From: Breznakia pachnodae
GTDB taxonomy: Bacteria > Bacillota_I > Bacilli_A > Erysipelotrichales > Erysipelotrichaceae
DNA: 64,000 nt
Reading direction: 5' to 3'
NCBI RefSeq assembly: GCF_030814225.1
Contig: NZ_JAUSUR010000001.1
Location: 434,001 to 498,000, forward strand
Below the pieces are notes generated by a model. That model had not been told where the DNA came from. It saw only the letters and a program-made list of their open reading frames with translations, and ran no database searches. This document shows positions 7,701 to 22,700 of the stretch, piece after piece. Position 1 is the stretch's first letter. Every line of letters begins with the position of its first letter. Both the position numbers and the translations under genes were made by a program.

Positions 7701-10700
7701 TACTGCTTAAATTAATATTGTTTCCTGTTATATGCGCTTGGTTTCCACTTCCATAGATTGATGCATTTGATTTCAGGACTACATTTCCTGTATGTCCATT
7801 TACACTTGCTATGTTCATGTCACCAGATGTTTCTTCAATATACACACCTGTTGTTCCATCCGCTTTCAGCACTCCAGTTAAATCCATTGTCAATAGTTTT
7901 GTTGCTTCTCCAATACTTCCGCTAGCCACTAATGTTGCATTAACTGCTTCAATACTGTTTCCACTACTTCTATTCACAATTGACTTGTCTGCTTTCAGAT
8001 ATACATCTCCACTTGTTTTGATGCTTCCAATATTCATATTGTTTACACTTTCATGTAGATATACATCATTAACTGCTTTAACATTTAAGTTTCCACTTAC
8101 ATTTAACTTCATATAAGTACTTGAACTTCCAATACCTTTTGTAGTATTGATTGTTGCATTCTTAGAAGCAATATTTACTACTCCACTCTTCGCATTAACC
8201 ATACCATCATTTGTGATTGTTACATCCTTACCACTCTTGATTGTATTGATTACTACATCTTTTGAGTTTGTTAGAGTAATTGAATCTTTCGCTTCTAATT
8301 GTACTTCACTAATTGTTGTCTGTAAGTTAATACTTCCACTGCTTACACCTTTTAATGTATTCGCAGCAATATCATCTGCTACTACATTTCCAGTTGTCAT
8401 TTCTACTGCAGTTGCATGAATCTTTTCAACTCTTAAGTCTTTACTTGCATCATTTATGAAGTAAACTGATCCAGTTGCATCGACTTCTAGACGACTTACA
8501 GATAAGTTCATTGGTGTTGCAGCACCTCCTAGCGAAGTTGCAGTTGCTTTTAACTTATTCGCAGTAATCAAGTGATTTGCTACTCCAGTTAAGTTTCCTG
8601 CTACTTCTACATCCAACAATCCAAGAACATTGCTGTTACCAGTCATATTCAGTGATTTGCTGTTTGATACATAAGCATCGCTTGCTTGTACTGTCAGGTT
8701 ATTTACTGTCATGTATAGACGTTCAGTTACACTACCAATATTGTTTGTAGCTTCAAGAACTGCGCTATCTGCGTTAATTGCTGGTTTGCTTGTACTTGTG
8801 ATTGTATCTGCTACCAGTTTCACTGTAGAACCTGCTGTTACTTTATCTAGCTTTAATGCACCTGTATGTGTTACATACACGTTGCCCTTAGCAGTTGCTT
8901 GTAGTGTTCCTGTTGTATCTAATACTACATGAGCACCATCTGCTCCAATACTTCCACCATAACTATCTAGTACAACATTCATACCCTTTAAGTTATATGC
9001 TTGCATATCAGCTGTTATATCTTGATCTGCGCTTAAGTAAATATCATTATCCGTTGTAATATTACCAACCTTAATACTATTTATTGCATGCAAGTAAACA
9101 TTTGCTTTTGCACTTACAGTTAAAACACCAGTTCCTGTTTGGTTTACAGTTACTCTATTTGCATCTGTTCCTATTTGTGCGTTACTGCTTAAATTAATAT
9201 TGTTTCCTGTTATATGCGTTTGATTTCCATTTCCATAGATTGATTCATTTGATTTCAGAATTACATTTCCTGTATGTCCATTTACACTTGCTATGTTCAT
9301 GTCACCAGATGTTTCTTCAATATACACACCTGTTGTTCCATCCGCTTTTAGTACTCCAGTTAAATCCATTGTTAATAGGTTTATTGCTTCTCCAATACTT
9401 CCACCTGTCACTAATGTTGCATGGTGTGCTTCAATACTGTTTCCACTACTTCTATTCACAATTGATTTATCTGCTTTCAGATATACATCCCCACTCGTTT
9501 TAATACTTCCAATATTCATATTGTTTGCACTTTCGTGTAGATATACATCATTAACTGCAGATACATTTAAGTTCTCACTTACATTTAACTGTACATATGA
9601 TCCAATTTCACCAATTCCACTTGATGCATTAATTGTTGCATTCTTAGAATCAATGTTCACTACACCACTCTTCGCATTAACCATACCATCATTTGTAATT
9701 GTTACATCTTTACCACTCTTGATTGTATTGATTACTATATCTTTTGAGTTTGTTAGAGTAATTGAATCTACTGCTTCTAATTGCACTTCACTTACTGTTG
9801 TTTGTAAGTTCATACTTCCACTACTTACACCGTTCAGTGCATTTGCAGTGATATCATCTGCTACTACTGTTCCTGTTGTCATTTCTACTGTATCTGCATG
9901 AATCTTTTCAATTCTTAAATCTTTACTTGCATCATTTATGAAGTAAACTGATCCAGTTGCATCAACTTCTAAACGACTTACAGATAAGTTTATTGGTGTT
10001 GTAGCACTTCCTAGCGAAGTTGCAGTTGCTTTTAACTTGTTCGCAGTAATCAAGTGATTTGCTGCTCCAGTTAAGTCTCCACTCACTTCTACATCTAGCA
10101 ATCCAAGAACATTACTATTTCCAGTCATATTCAGTGATTTAGTGTTTGATACATAAGCATCACTTGCTTGTACTGTCAGGTTATTCACTGTCATATATAA
10201 GCGTTCACTTACGCTACCAATATTGTTTGTTGTTTCTAGGATTGCACTTTCTGCGCTAATTGCTGGTTTACTTGTACTAGTGATTGTATCTGCTACCAGT
10301 TTCACTGTTGCTCCTGCTGTTACTTTATCTAACTTTAATGTTCCTGTATGTGTTACATACACATTATCTTTAGCAGTTGCATGTAATGTTCCTGTTATAT
10401 CTAATACTACATGAGCACCATCTACCCCAATACTTCCATTTACACTTGTAAGGATTGTATTGTTTCCACGAACTACAGCTTGATTAATCATTTGAGTACT
10501 ATCTTGTGCTTTTAAATAAATATTATTTGCACTGATGTCATCCAATAATAAACCATTGATGCTGTTGATATAAATATCACCTAGTGTTGTAACTTTTAAT
10601 TTTCCACTACTTTGACTTATACCAAGATACTTCGCTGAAGTACCAATATCCTCAGTAGCTTCAAGTTCAATATTCTTAGCATAAATATTCGTTGCATTTA

Positions 10701-13700
10701 CATAGCCATATATTCCTGCTTTAGCTTTTGCATATACGTCACCATCAATTACAACTATATTCTTGATGATTAAATCATCATTCACTTCTTCAACTGATAC
10801 TCCAGATTCTGCAGTTATATCAACAAATCCATTACTTAATAAATATAATTTCAATGGTGTTGCTTTACTTCCAACGGTTCCAGTTGTTGAACTAACTACA
10901 AGTTCTTTTCCTTTTAGGTGATAAGTACTAGTTACATCACCTGAAATGTTCCCTGCTGCTGTTAATTGAATATTTGCATCAGTTGTTAAACTTTCTACTA
11001 CTAATGCTTTATCGTTTACAGCAACAATATTCGCTTTTGCTAAGGCAAATAGTTTATCAACACTTAATGTAGCATTGATTGTTGAATCAGAATGTAATTC
11101 AAGTCTTTCTGCCGTTGTTTTATCAATTGTTAGTTTTTTGGCTGTAAGAACAGCTTCTTCTGCTTTTAAATCTTTCACTGTTAATGCTTTACTGTTTACT
11201 AAATAAACTTTAGCATCACTTGTTGCTGTTAGATTATCAATTGATGTTCTTATTGGGTTTAATACAGTTCCAGTATTTCCATCAATTATAATAGTTAAAT
11301 CTTTTGTAGTTATGTCAACTCCAGTTGTTTTAGAAGTTGATAATGTACCAGTTGTAATCATTGTTACTTTATCACTTGCAAGTGAACCTGCAGTTGTAAA
11401 GATATAATGGTCATCACCAATATTCATATAAGTTTCTTTTGCTGTAAACGAACCATCAAAGATTACATCTAAGTCAACTTCCTTCGTTTTAGACGTTTGA
11501 CTATTACCAAATTCATCTATTACTTCATAGTCAATAATTTTGTAACCCATTTCTACGAATACATATCCACCTTTATTCTCATCATACTCCCAAATCTCTT
11601 CTAATTTATCACTATATATAGGTTTCAATTTTTGTTGCCCATATTCACTAGTTTCAACATTATCTATATACATTGTCGCTAATGTACGAAGATTAAATGC
11701 TCCTGTAACAATTACTTCTTTGAATTTAACCTTTAGATTTGTTTGTGGGAATTCTTGATTACCTAAACTTACATAATCTAATCCCGCAACTGAAAGATAT
11801 ACATCACTTGCTTTGATTTTAATGTATGCGTCCTCATCTCCTTCATCAATAAAGTATATGATAAAACGCTCATTCGCACTACCTACTTTATCAGCACCTA
11901 AAATTTCTAATCCTTTAAATACTAGGAATGCATCTCCAGTAGTTCTAACTGCTGCATTTGTTTCTAATTGTAGGATTCCATTTAGTAATTCAAAGTATCC
12001 ATTGAAAACAATGTCTCCACCATACATACTCTTAATATTAACAATAGTAACTCCATTACCAACCATTTCATATTTTACTTCCAATGTAATATCCTTTGCA
12101 GTAATAACGTGTTCAGGATTTTCCATTGTTTCATCATTAAATGATATAGTATCTAGATAAACATTATAGTTTGAATTATTGATGATTTCTACTTTCTCAA
12201 TACTTGAATTACGATAGATTGTAATATTACCCTCTACTAATCCTGCATAAGATGTAATAATCAATGAACCTGTCCCTAGATTACCAAAAGAAGTAATATG
12301 AATATTTCCATTTGCATCTTTATACGATGTTGCTCCAGTTGTAGATGTTACATTACCATTTACATCAATTGTGATTTGAATTGGTACACTTGATCCATAA
12401 TAGATTGAACCATTCAAGGTAACTGTATTCACACGATTATAATTATTTGTTTCCTTGGTATCAATATCACTATTTAATACCTTAGGGATTAATTCATCTA
12501 CAAAGTATTCTACTACTTTAACTACCGTTTTAACTATCCACTTCACAATCTTATTGAATGGCCATGGAAGCCATTTTACAATTTTGTCAGTTACTTTTTC
12601 TACAACTTCCATCGTTTTACGAACCGCTACCAGAATGTATTCAACAACCGTATCAACTTTTGTTTTATTGTTAAGTTCACTTACCTGGTTTGTATTGATT
12701 GGCGATGAAGCCTTAATTTCAATATCATTTGCTGATAAGACTGAATCATTACCAAGAACTGAAATTGTCGCTTTAATCGTTGCATTTGCAATTGATCTAG
12801 CTTTTATAGAACCAGTTACTCCAGCAATTGTAGCATCTGTTTTCGCATTCATCTTGAAATCACTAATTAATGCATAGATTTTTAGTATTTTCATTGCTGA
12901 TATGTTTGCATTAGTTGATGTAACTGAAGTATTTGCAGTTACATTAATCTCTGATTTAATATCTGTTGTTGAACTTGCTGTATAACTTGTACTCTTCGCA
13001 AATGCGATAAGACTTAATTTAGAAATATCAGAAATAATATAAATATTCGTTCCTTTATACGTTCCACCAGTTCCCAGGTTAACTGCATTATTAATTGTTG
13101 CAGAGATTGTTGCATAAGCAACATTACCATGAGCTGCTAAACCGTTCGAACCAGTTATTACTGCTTGAACATTAGCAACTATTGATGTTCCTGCTTCAAT
13201 CTTTAGTGTATTACCTGCTTCCACTGTATTGTTGTTAGCAAACGTAATACTTGTTTCTGCTTTACTGATTGCAATCTTGTTTTGAATATTTGCTTTTGTA
13301 AACACTCCTGATGAACCACCAGTACCATCAACTTTTATATTCAAATCAGTTAATGCACTAATCACTAAATCATTTGATGCTGTTAATACGGTTAAATTAC
13401 CAACAGTAATTTTATTTGTTAAATTCAGGATAACATCTGTAGATATTGCACCAAGCGCTACAATTCCACCATTATTTGCTTTTGCATATCCGTTAATATC
13501 AATCATTGGTGCAGATAACAACATCAAGTTTTTCGCTGTTATTGTTGCACTACTTCCAATTTCAATACCGATATTATCTGTAACATTAATCGTCGTAGTT
13601 GCACCTTTTGAGCTTCCAAGAATTGATGTTCCCTCAGATGCTAAACTTGTTGCTGTTACTTTTATAGTTTCAACTGCAACAACTGATATATCTTCATCTG

Positions 13701-16700
13701 CTGTTATTGTTGCACTTCCTATAATAACCTTCGTTAATGAGTTAATTGTAGAAGTTGCAAGTGATTCACCAATGGCAACTCCACCTGAACTCTTACCTGT
13801 ACTTGTTGTAGTACTAGCAATATTTGTACTAGCACTCATTGAAATACTATCTTTTGCTTTTAGCGTCGCATTACCTACTTCAACTGTTGTTTTTGAAGTT
13901 ATATTATTAGTCGCTTTATTTGGTGCTCCAGCATTCACTAATCCATCAGATGATTGTCTTGTTTCGACTGCCGCACTAATATCTGCATAAGCAACTAACT
14001 GTATCGAACCCTCCGCTTGAAGTGTTGTATTTTCAACTTTTATAGCTGTTGTCACATCAATTACTGATGAAACTTGATTTGCTCCAATACTGACTATTCC
14101 ACCTGAATCACTCTTTAATTCAGGAGTATTTTTAATTGCTGCATAAGCATAGGTAAAGATACTATTTCCTGCAATTAGTTGTCCATTTGCTTTTATAATG
14201 GTTTGAATATTTGTAGAGTGGTTCACTGTAATTTGTGTTCCAATTACTCCTACTAAATTACCACTAGATCCTGAACCTTTGGCAATTGCACCTAATGAAG
14301 TATCTGGTATAACTGCCAGATTACCTTCTGCTCCATTTGCTGGATTATCAGTAGTTGCAGTAGTTGTCTTCATATTATAGTATCCAACTAACTGAATATC
14401 TTTCGTTGCTGTTAATTTAGCAGTTGTTCCTGTTCTTGTTATAATTGTAGGACCAAGTGTAACATTAACTTCACTACTTCCAACACTTACTGCTCCATAG
14501 TTTGCTCCAGTAACTTCTCCATATGCTTTGCCATATACATAATTTTTTACACGAATTGTATTCGCCTTAATTGTTACATTATCGTCTATAGCAGTTGTAA
14601 TTGTACCTTTTACATTTGATATAGCTTTAATACTGCTACCAGTACCAGCACCATAACTCTTAGTTGTAGCTATTACACTTGCGTGAAGTCCAGCATATGT
14701 AAGTATATTTACATCTCCATTTGTTGATGTAACTTTTGAGTTATTTCCAACTAATGTAGATATTACTGCTTCATGATTTGCTGTAAATTGTGAAACTGCA
14801 ATTACGATTGCTCCTCCTCCAGCATTATTACCACTCAATAAGATACCTTCTTGAATTACACCATTTCGAACATTGTAAGTTGTTCTCACATTTATGTCAC
14901 CTGTTGTTTCAATTGTATTTGAAGTCCCTATTTGTGTTGTAATTGTTGGTTTTAGATTTACTGTAGCAACAACTCCTCCTGCAGTAAGTGCTCCACCACT
15001 TGTTCCTATTGCTGCCACTACTAATTTTGCAAACACTTCTGATGCAACTAATAATGATGATGCAGTAATATTTGCACCTGATGCGGTTTCTGTAGTTACA
15101 TATTGTTTAGAATTAATTGTAACCATGATTGCATTTGCAGATACTCCTCCTGCACTAAATCCCGATGCCGTAACATCCATCATTGATGATGAGACACTCT
15201 TTACAGTTACGTTTGCCGCTTTAATAGTAGAACCTAATGAAGTTTTCATTGTTAATGAATCATCAATTGTTACTTCAAGACCATTTACACTGCCATAGAG
15301 TGCTCCACTTACTGATGAAACATCAACTTTAAAACGATCTGTTTTAACTGTTCCATCTTTATTAGCGTTATAACAACTATAGATATCAATAGTTCCACTG
15401 TTGATAGTTCCACCAGTGCCAATTTTAGAGCTTATATTTGCTGTATTGTTAATAGATAATACAGATGCTCCTCCACTTATACCACCTGCTAAGGAAATTC
15501 CTTCAATTTTTGCATCCAGTTTCACATCAGCATCAGCAAATGTACTAATGCTATTACTCTTAGTAATTGTTAGATAATTCCCAATTTCTGCTGCTACTGT
15601 AGGTTTTAAGTTTATTGTAAGTACTGCTGCTTGTCCTGTTCCAACCAAACCGGCTGCACTCGCGCGTACTTTTGCTATTAAATCACTAACAAGCTCTGCA
15701 TGAACTTTAATATCATTTGCCTGATTAATTGTAACTTTATTATTAATTGATGCTGTAATGTTCATAGCCAAATTAATATTTAAATCACTAACACCTGCTG
15801 CTCCTCCGGTTAATCCAACTGCTGCTCCAAGTGCATATGTTTTAAGTACATAATTTGCACTTGCCAAGACAGATAGATTTCTTACTTTATCTACTGTTAC
15901 TGATTCACCTAAATATGCATTTACGGTTCCTCTAAGATCCAGATATACCACAGAAGCACCTAAACTTAAGGATAATGCTGCACTTCCTGCAATTGAATTA
16001 ATTGTATATTCTTGTTGTTTTGCTGATGCTGAAACACTAATGTCTTCACTCGCATTTAAATTAGCACTGCTTCCAACATATGCTTGAATATAGCTTCCAT
16101 GTTTTAAAACTAATACACTTGCACCTGCTCCAGCTGCTCCTATTGATGCAGCTGCAGATTGTATATCGATTTTATTTGATTCTTGTGCATTTACAGTTAT
16201 GTTTTTAGCAGAAACATTCGCTCCACTTCCTATATATGCACTTGTTTTATCTTTATTACTTTCTTGAGTTCCATCTAAATATGCAAGTAGGTCTACTTGA
16301 ACTCCATCAAGTAATGTATTTGTTTCATCAAGAATCGCTTTCATATCATCATCGTAATTACTTGATTCGATTGATATTTTTGTTTTCCCTAATGCTAGTT
16401 GTACATTATCGTTCGTTACTGTTACATCTTTTTTAGATGCTTCATTCATCGTTTGATCATTGCTGATTCCAAGACTAACAACACTAACTGTACCTCCAGC
16501 ACTAACGTATCCTCCTGATGCTGCTAATGCCTTTAATGAGACTACTCGGTTAAGTGTTGCTTCCACTGTTATCGAGTTTGTTGCAGTTACTTTTGCTAAA
16601 TTTCCAATATATGCTGCAATAGTATTTTGAACAAGTATTACACTTACTCCTGCTCCAACTGCAACTCCACCAGCACTTATAGCCGCAACACTGTTATCGA

Positions 16701-19700
16701 TATTTAATGAGTCCGTAGCTTTCACACTGATGTTTCCACCACTTGTTACAGTCGATGCACCTGCAATATAACTGTTCATTGTATTATTTGAAATAATAAC
16801 AGCTACTGATCCACCAACACCTACTGCACCTGCTGCTCCACCAACAATTTGAGTAGTAATGTTTTCAACTGCACTGGTTAGTACATTAATATTACCTGTT
16901 GCTTCTGCATTTGAAATTGCTGCAGTAATTGTTGATTTAAATGTAATTGTTGCATTCGCTGCTGATACGCCTACACCACCAGCACTAACTACGTATGTAT
17001 TTAATTCATATACCTGTTTAGCAGTTGCTTGTACATTAATTGATGTTCCTATTAGTTTACTAGTAGGACTTGCAATTGCTGATACTGTATCTTCAATAAC
17101 CATAACATTTACAACACCAGCAACACCTACTGCACCTCCTGAAATACCAGAAGCTGAACCAGTAAATGTATTGGATACTGTTGCTGCTAATGATAATGTA
17201 CCTTTTGCATTTATTGTAGAAGATGCATTTACAATAGAAGATGTTACCCGATTACTGTTGATTACAAGAACACTTGCACCTACACCAACCAATCCTCCTG
17301 CACCTGCTCCAATTGATGGCAATATCGTTGTTGTTGTATTTGCTTTGATACTGATATTTTTATCTGAAGTAATTGTTGCTTCACTACCAATACTATTTAA
17401 TGTTTTTCCACTTAATACAAAGGTTGCACTTGTAGGAGCAATCCCTGCAATAGCCGCACCTAAACTAATAACAACACTTTTAATTTCAATTAATGTGTCA
17501 CTTAAGAAACTAACCCCTGAAATGCCATTGTTAGCCTTTTGCCCACTCATTGTAATTGATGCTTTATTACCTACTGTATTTGAAATTGTTGTTTGATTAA
17601 CTACAACTAGTACTGATGTTCCAACACCTACATAAGCACCCACACTTGCCGTACCTAAGTTCAAGTCCATAACTAAATCATGGAACGCCTTAACATAAAG
17701 ACTACCATTTAAATTAATTGATGAACTATCTCCAATTATAGTTGCAACTGTTGTTGTATTTAAAATTGTATTTGCTGATGCAGAAACCGAAACTCCTCCT
17801 GAAGCCACAATTCCAGCAACCATTGTAAAGATGTCATCTTTCGCTGTTGCTATAATTGTAAGATTACTTACATCACTACTATTTTTCTGATTAATTGTTA
17901 TTGAATTACCAATACCTGCAGTAACTTTATTTTCAAGTTTAATTGTATTTACAGATGCTCCAACTGCTACTGTTCCTGTAACTGATGCTGCTCCAACCCA
18001 ACACTCCAGTTTATTATTACTGTCAGCCAGAATGCTGATATCACCAGATACAGTTACTGCTGCACTGTCACTTATATATGCTTTTGTTTGTTGCGTCATA
18101 ATCACAGTATTCACAACTCCTGTTACAGATACTGTTCCTGATGCAACACCACTTACTAATATTGTAAATAATTCATTAGAAGAAGTTGCAGAAATTGATA
18201 AAGACTTCGTATTAACAATTGCTCCACTTCCTATTTGAGCAACAACTTTTCCTTGAATATAGAATGTGTTAACTGCTGCTCCAACTGCAACTGTTCCTGA
18301 ACCACCTATGGCCCCGGCGTATACCTCCGCTTTTGCACTATCTTTAGCAATAACAGTAATGTCATTTCCTGCTGTTATTTCGCCATCGATAGATGCTAAT
18401 ACATCATTCTCAATAATCGTAACAGGCACTGATCCCTGTACCGCTACTGACTTGCTTCCACCAACTGCTGCTACAATTGCTAGAATTTTTTCTTCACTAT
18501 TTACTTTTACTACAATGTTGTTCTTAACATTTACAATACCTTTCCCAATAGTTGCTTTGACACTTTTTCTCATCACATTTGATGTAGTTGTTCCACTTAC
18601 TGAGACCGTCCCAGCAATTGCCACTCCACCATTAATTGATTCACTGAAAGAAGTAGAATCAGCTTCTACTGTAAGGTTGTTTGCTTTTATTGTTGTATTC
18701 GCTCCTATTGAAGCGATTGTTTTTGATAAGATTTGTGCATATGCACCACTTAGTCCAACTGCTACATCATCAGCTACTGCTGCACTTGTTATAATGAATC
18801 CTAAGTATTCACTAGAAAGTGCCTTTATAGAAATATCTCCATCAGTAATCAATGTAGTCCCTGTTCCAACTGTTGCATTTGTTTCATTATCAATCAAAAT
18901 CACTGCTGCAGTACAACCTACACCAACTGATCCTTTTACTGCACCTACTGAAATTCCTTTGAATGAAGATTCATTTGTTGCAGTTACTTCTATATTTTTC
19001 TTCGCTGTAATTGATACATTATTTCCAATTACTACATTTACTTTATTGTAAGATAAAATAACATTCACAACACCTGCGATTCCTACATCAGTTGCTTTTG
19101 CACCCGCTAATGAAATCACTAGATAATCTTGTTTTGAAGAAGCTGATACACTTACACCACCAGCAGTCGTTGTAATTTTACTTCTATTACCAATTGATGC
19201 TATATGTGTACTTTCATCAACGATTGTACCAGTGTTAAGACCAACACCCACGCTGTTTGAATTCGCTACTCCACCTGTAATTACTTTTACATTTATGTCA
19301 CTATCTGCTTTTACTGAAATATCATTTATTGCATTTATAATTACATCTTCTCCAATACTTGCCTCCGTTGTATTTGTGAACATTAAAATTCCAAATGAAC
19401 CTTGAAGAGCAAAACTTCCTTTTGAAGCGTTACTAGCACCGATTACTTCAATATAGTAATTATTTGCTGCTAAGAAGTTTGTAAGATTAATATAATCAAA
19501 CGTCTCATAATCATCAAACATTCCTTCTTTATACTCAAAGTTAAACGATAATCCTGTTGGATCAATACGTGTTCTCTTTGCTTCTACATATAAAGAATCC
19601 AATGTTAATGTAGAACCTTTTCCTATAAGTGCTTGAACACTTGATGATGCATAAATCATTGCGAATGAAGCTCCAATACCTACGGCACCTTCACCGCCGC

Positions 19701-22700
19701 CACCAGCGTAATTCCAAGCCTTTGCTGCCAGTTTGGTATTTTCAGTTGCTGTTACACTCACTTTACCTGTTGTATCTACAACTGCACCTTCCATAATCAT
19801 TGCTTTTATTGCATTTGAATACTTTAAGAATGCTACTGATCCAGCCAATGCTAAATCTCCTTCTTTCGCTACAGAAGCCATTCCTACCGCTAACAAAGTT
19901 ACTGAGTTTTTAAAGTCTTCATGCATATTTAAACTACCTGCTGCTGATATTGTAATATCACCAGTAGATGTCATGTTATTTCCATATGCTTCAGTTTTGC
20001 TACCTAAAATGGCAACTGCAACACTCAATGTAATTGCTTTACCATCACTAGAAGCTTTTGAGCCATTATATGACTTAAAGTTATTATTATTGGTTGCTTT
20101 GATTTCAATGCCAGCTGCTTTTGCAGTTCCATACATTGCTGCGATTACATCATGGTTTAAAATCGTTACTGCCACTGCACCTGCTACTGCTACCTGTTCA
20201 CCATCTTTTGGTTTTGATTGTCCAGTTGTATCAGGATTTGAAGTCTTCACATTTGTTGCACCTAAAATTGATGAACTTGTGTTTTGATCAGCTGCTCCAC
20301 CTGTGAATTCTGAAACTTTATCACCTGTTTTGGTTGATGAACCAGTACCAAATTTTTGTTCTCCACTTAATACTTTCTTTAAATCAAAGTCTTTGAACTT
20401 ACTCTTGAAATCATCTTCACTAGCACCTTTGCTGGTACCTGTTGCTTCTACGATATCTGTCGTATTTGCTGTCGATGTAATTGATAGTTTTCCAGTTGCT
20501 GTAAGCGAACCATATACAATTGCTTCATATTTTGATTTAAAATAAGTTACTGCTACTGAGATACCAATTGATGTACCATTTGCTTCTGCACCTGCATGTA
20601 CTTTCGCATTAGTAGTACTTTGAGTAGATTGTTCTACACTAATTGTTCCATTAACATTAATTATAGTATCTTTTGCAGTTGTTGCTGAAATCTGACGAGA
20701 AAGCAAGTTCAATACAACTGCCCCATCTAATGCAAAATCAGATGCTTTCTTTCCATCTCCTGATCCTGCTTCAGCTTCTGAATCAATACTTGAATCAAAT
20801 GTTGCCTTAATTGAAACATTTGATTTCGTACTTGTTAATGATTTAATACTTCCATTACCCGACAAAGATGCACTTACTTTTGTATCTAAATAATTCATTA
20901 CAAATGAAGGTGCGATTCCTTTGCTCTTACCAGTCGTACTATTATTATTTCCACCAGCTACATATTTTGCTTCAGAGAATCCACGTGAATAGAATCTTTC
21001 TTTTAAATCCGCTGATATAACTGCTGTAGTTGTTGTTCCTGTTTTTCCAATAGTAACTGTACCTGCAACATCAGCTACATATTTCTGATCCGCAAATACT
21101 AATACAACCGCTCCAGCAATTGTATTCTTAGAAGCACCCGCTCCTGATGTTGTTACATTGGCTATTGTATTCTTATCATTTGTTACAGTTTTTGCATCTT
21201 CATCTTTTTTAGCTAGTTCATTTACTTTTTCTAATGTATCACCAGTTGCTGATACAGTTAATGAACCTGTATTTATTGTTGCTCCCGCAAGAATCTTTGC
21301 ACTGTTTTTAATATCTCCTACAAAGACAACAACTGCTGTAGATGCTCCTGTTTTTCCAGTACTAACATTTGCATTTGCAAAGTTATAAATAGCTACTGCT
21401 TCTTTAGCGATTACTTCTACACTATCTGCTGTAATACTTCCAGCATCAATAATGGCATTGTTCTCTGTTTCTAAATATACTACAATAACTGCTCCAGCAA
21501 CTTGAATGTCGCCTTCTTGTGTAGACATGTTTGCACTAAATTTCTTTTCAAGAGAATTACTTTCTGTATTCCCCATTAGTTTATCCGCCATTCCACGGAG
21601 TTTGTTTACTAAATCTTCTGGTTTGGTATCTGAGCCCCCGGAGTCTGATTCTCCTTCAGGACTTGCTGTTGCATATGCATCACTTCGATGATGCGATGTA
21701 GCATGTACCTGAACTTTGGTTGCTTTGGTTGTTCCTTTTAAACGTGCTGTATTTTTATCGATATTAATAACTAGAGAAACGGTTGCACCGATTCCACCTT
21801 TATCAACTAAATTACTTGCACTTGTTGTTTTTCTTGTTTTCTTACTTATTGATTGAACGGATACCGTTCCACTGCTTGTTACATTTGCCAAACATTCAGA
21901 AATGATATCATTCAAGTTAATATTAATCGCAACACCTGGTGCAATACTTAATCCACCTGCTCCACCAGATTTTACGTCTAATGTTGTTTTTGAAATACTA
22001 TTTGTTAATAATGTAAGAGCTGCTGAAGAATTAATTTTTGCGCTACTATCAATTCTTGATGTTGCTACGTCTTCAAATATAATTAGACCAACTCCCGCTC
22101 CTACCGCTTTATCACTACTACAATCAATATCAAGGGTAATATCATGAAGATCATTTGTCTTCACTGTTATTGTTCCTGCTGCATCAATTGTTGTAGTTTC
22201 TATTTTCGCTTCACTTGTTGTATTATAAATTACAATACCAACTGCTCCACCTATTCCATAACCTTCTTTGTTTATTCCAGCTTTTGCACTCATGTTATTT
22301 GCATTCACATCTGTTGTTTCATTTGCAATAACATTAATATTTTTAGCCGCAACATTTGATGAAGATAGAATAGCTTTATTTGTATAGTCCACAATGTGTA
22401 GTGATACACCTACTCCAATTCCTACCGGAAGTGATGCATTTTCAACTTTTGTAGTTGCACTTCCATCTGCATTAATATCTGCTTTGATTTTCGCATTTGC
22501 AATCACTGATAAATCATCTGTAATATAAGTGTTTGCTTTATAACTAGCATTATTATCAATTGTAACTTTGTTGAACGCTAATGCTCCAACCATCTGATTT
22601 GTTAGTGAACTGGTTGAATCTTTACTCATTGTATCCAATACTTGTTGTAGAGTTGATGATAACGCGTTTGATATATCTATATTTAAAAGTGATGTTATCT

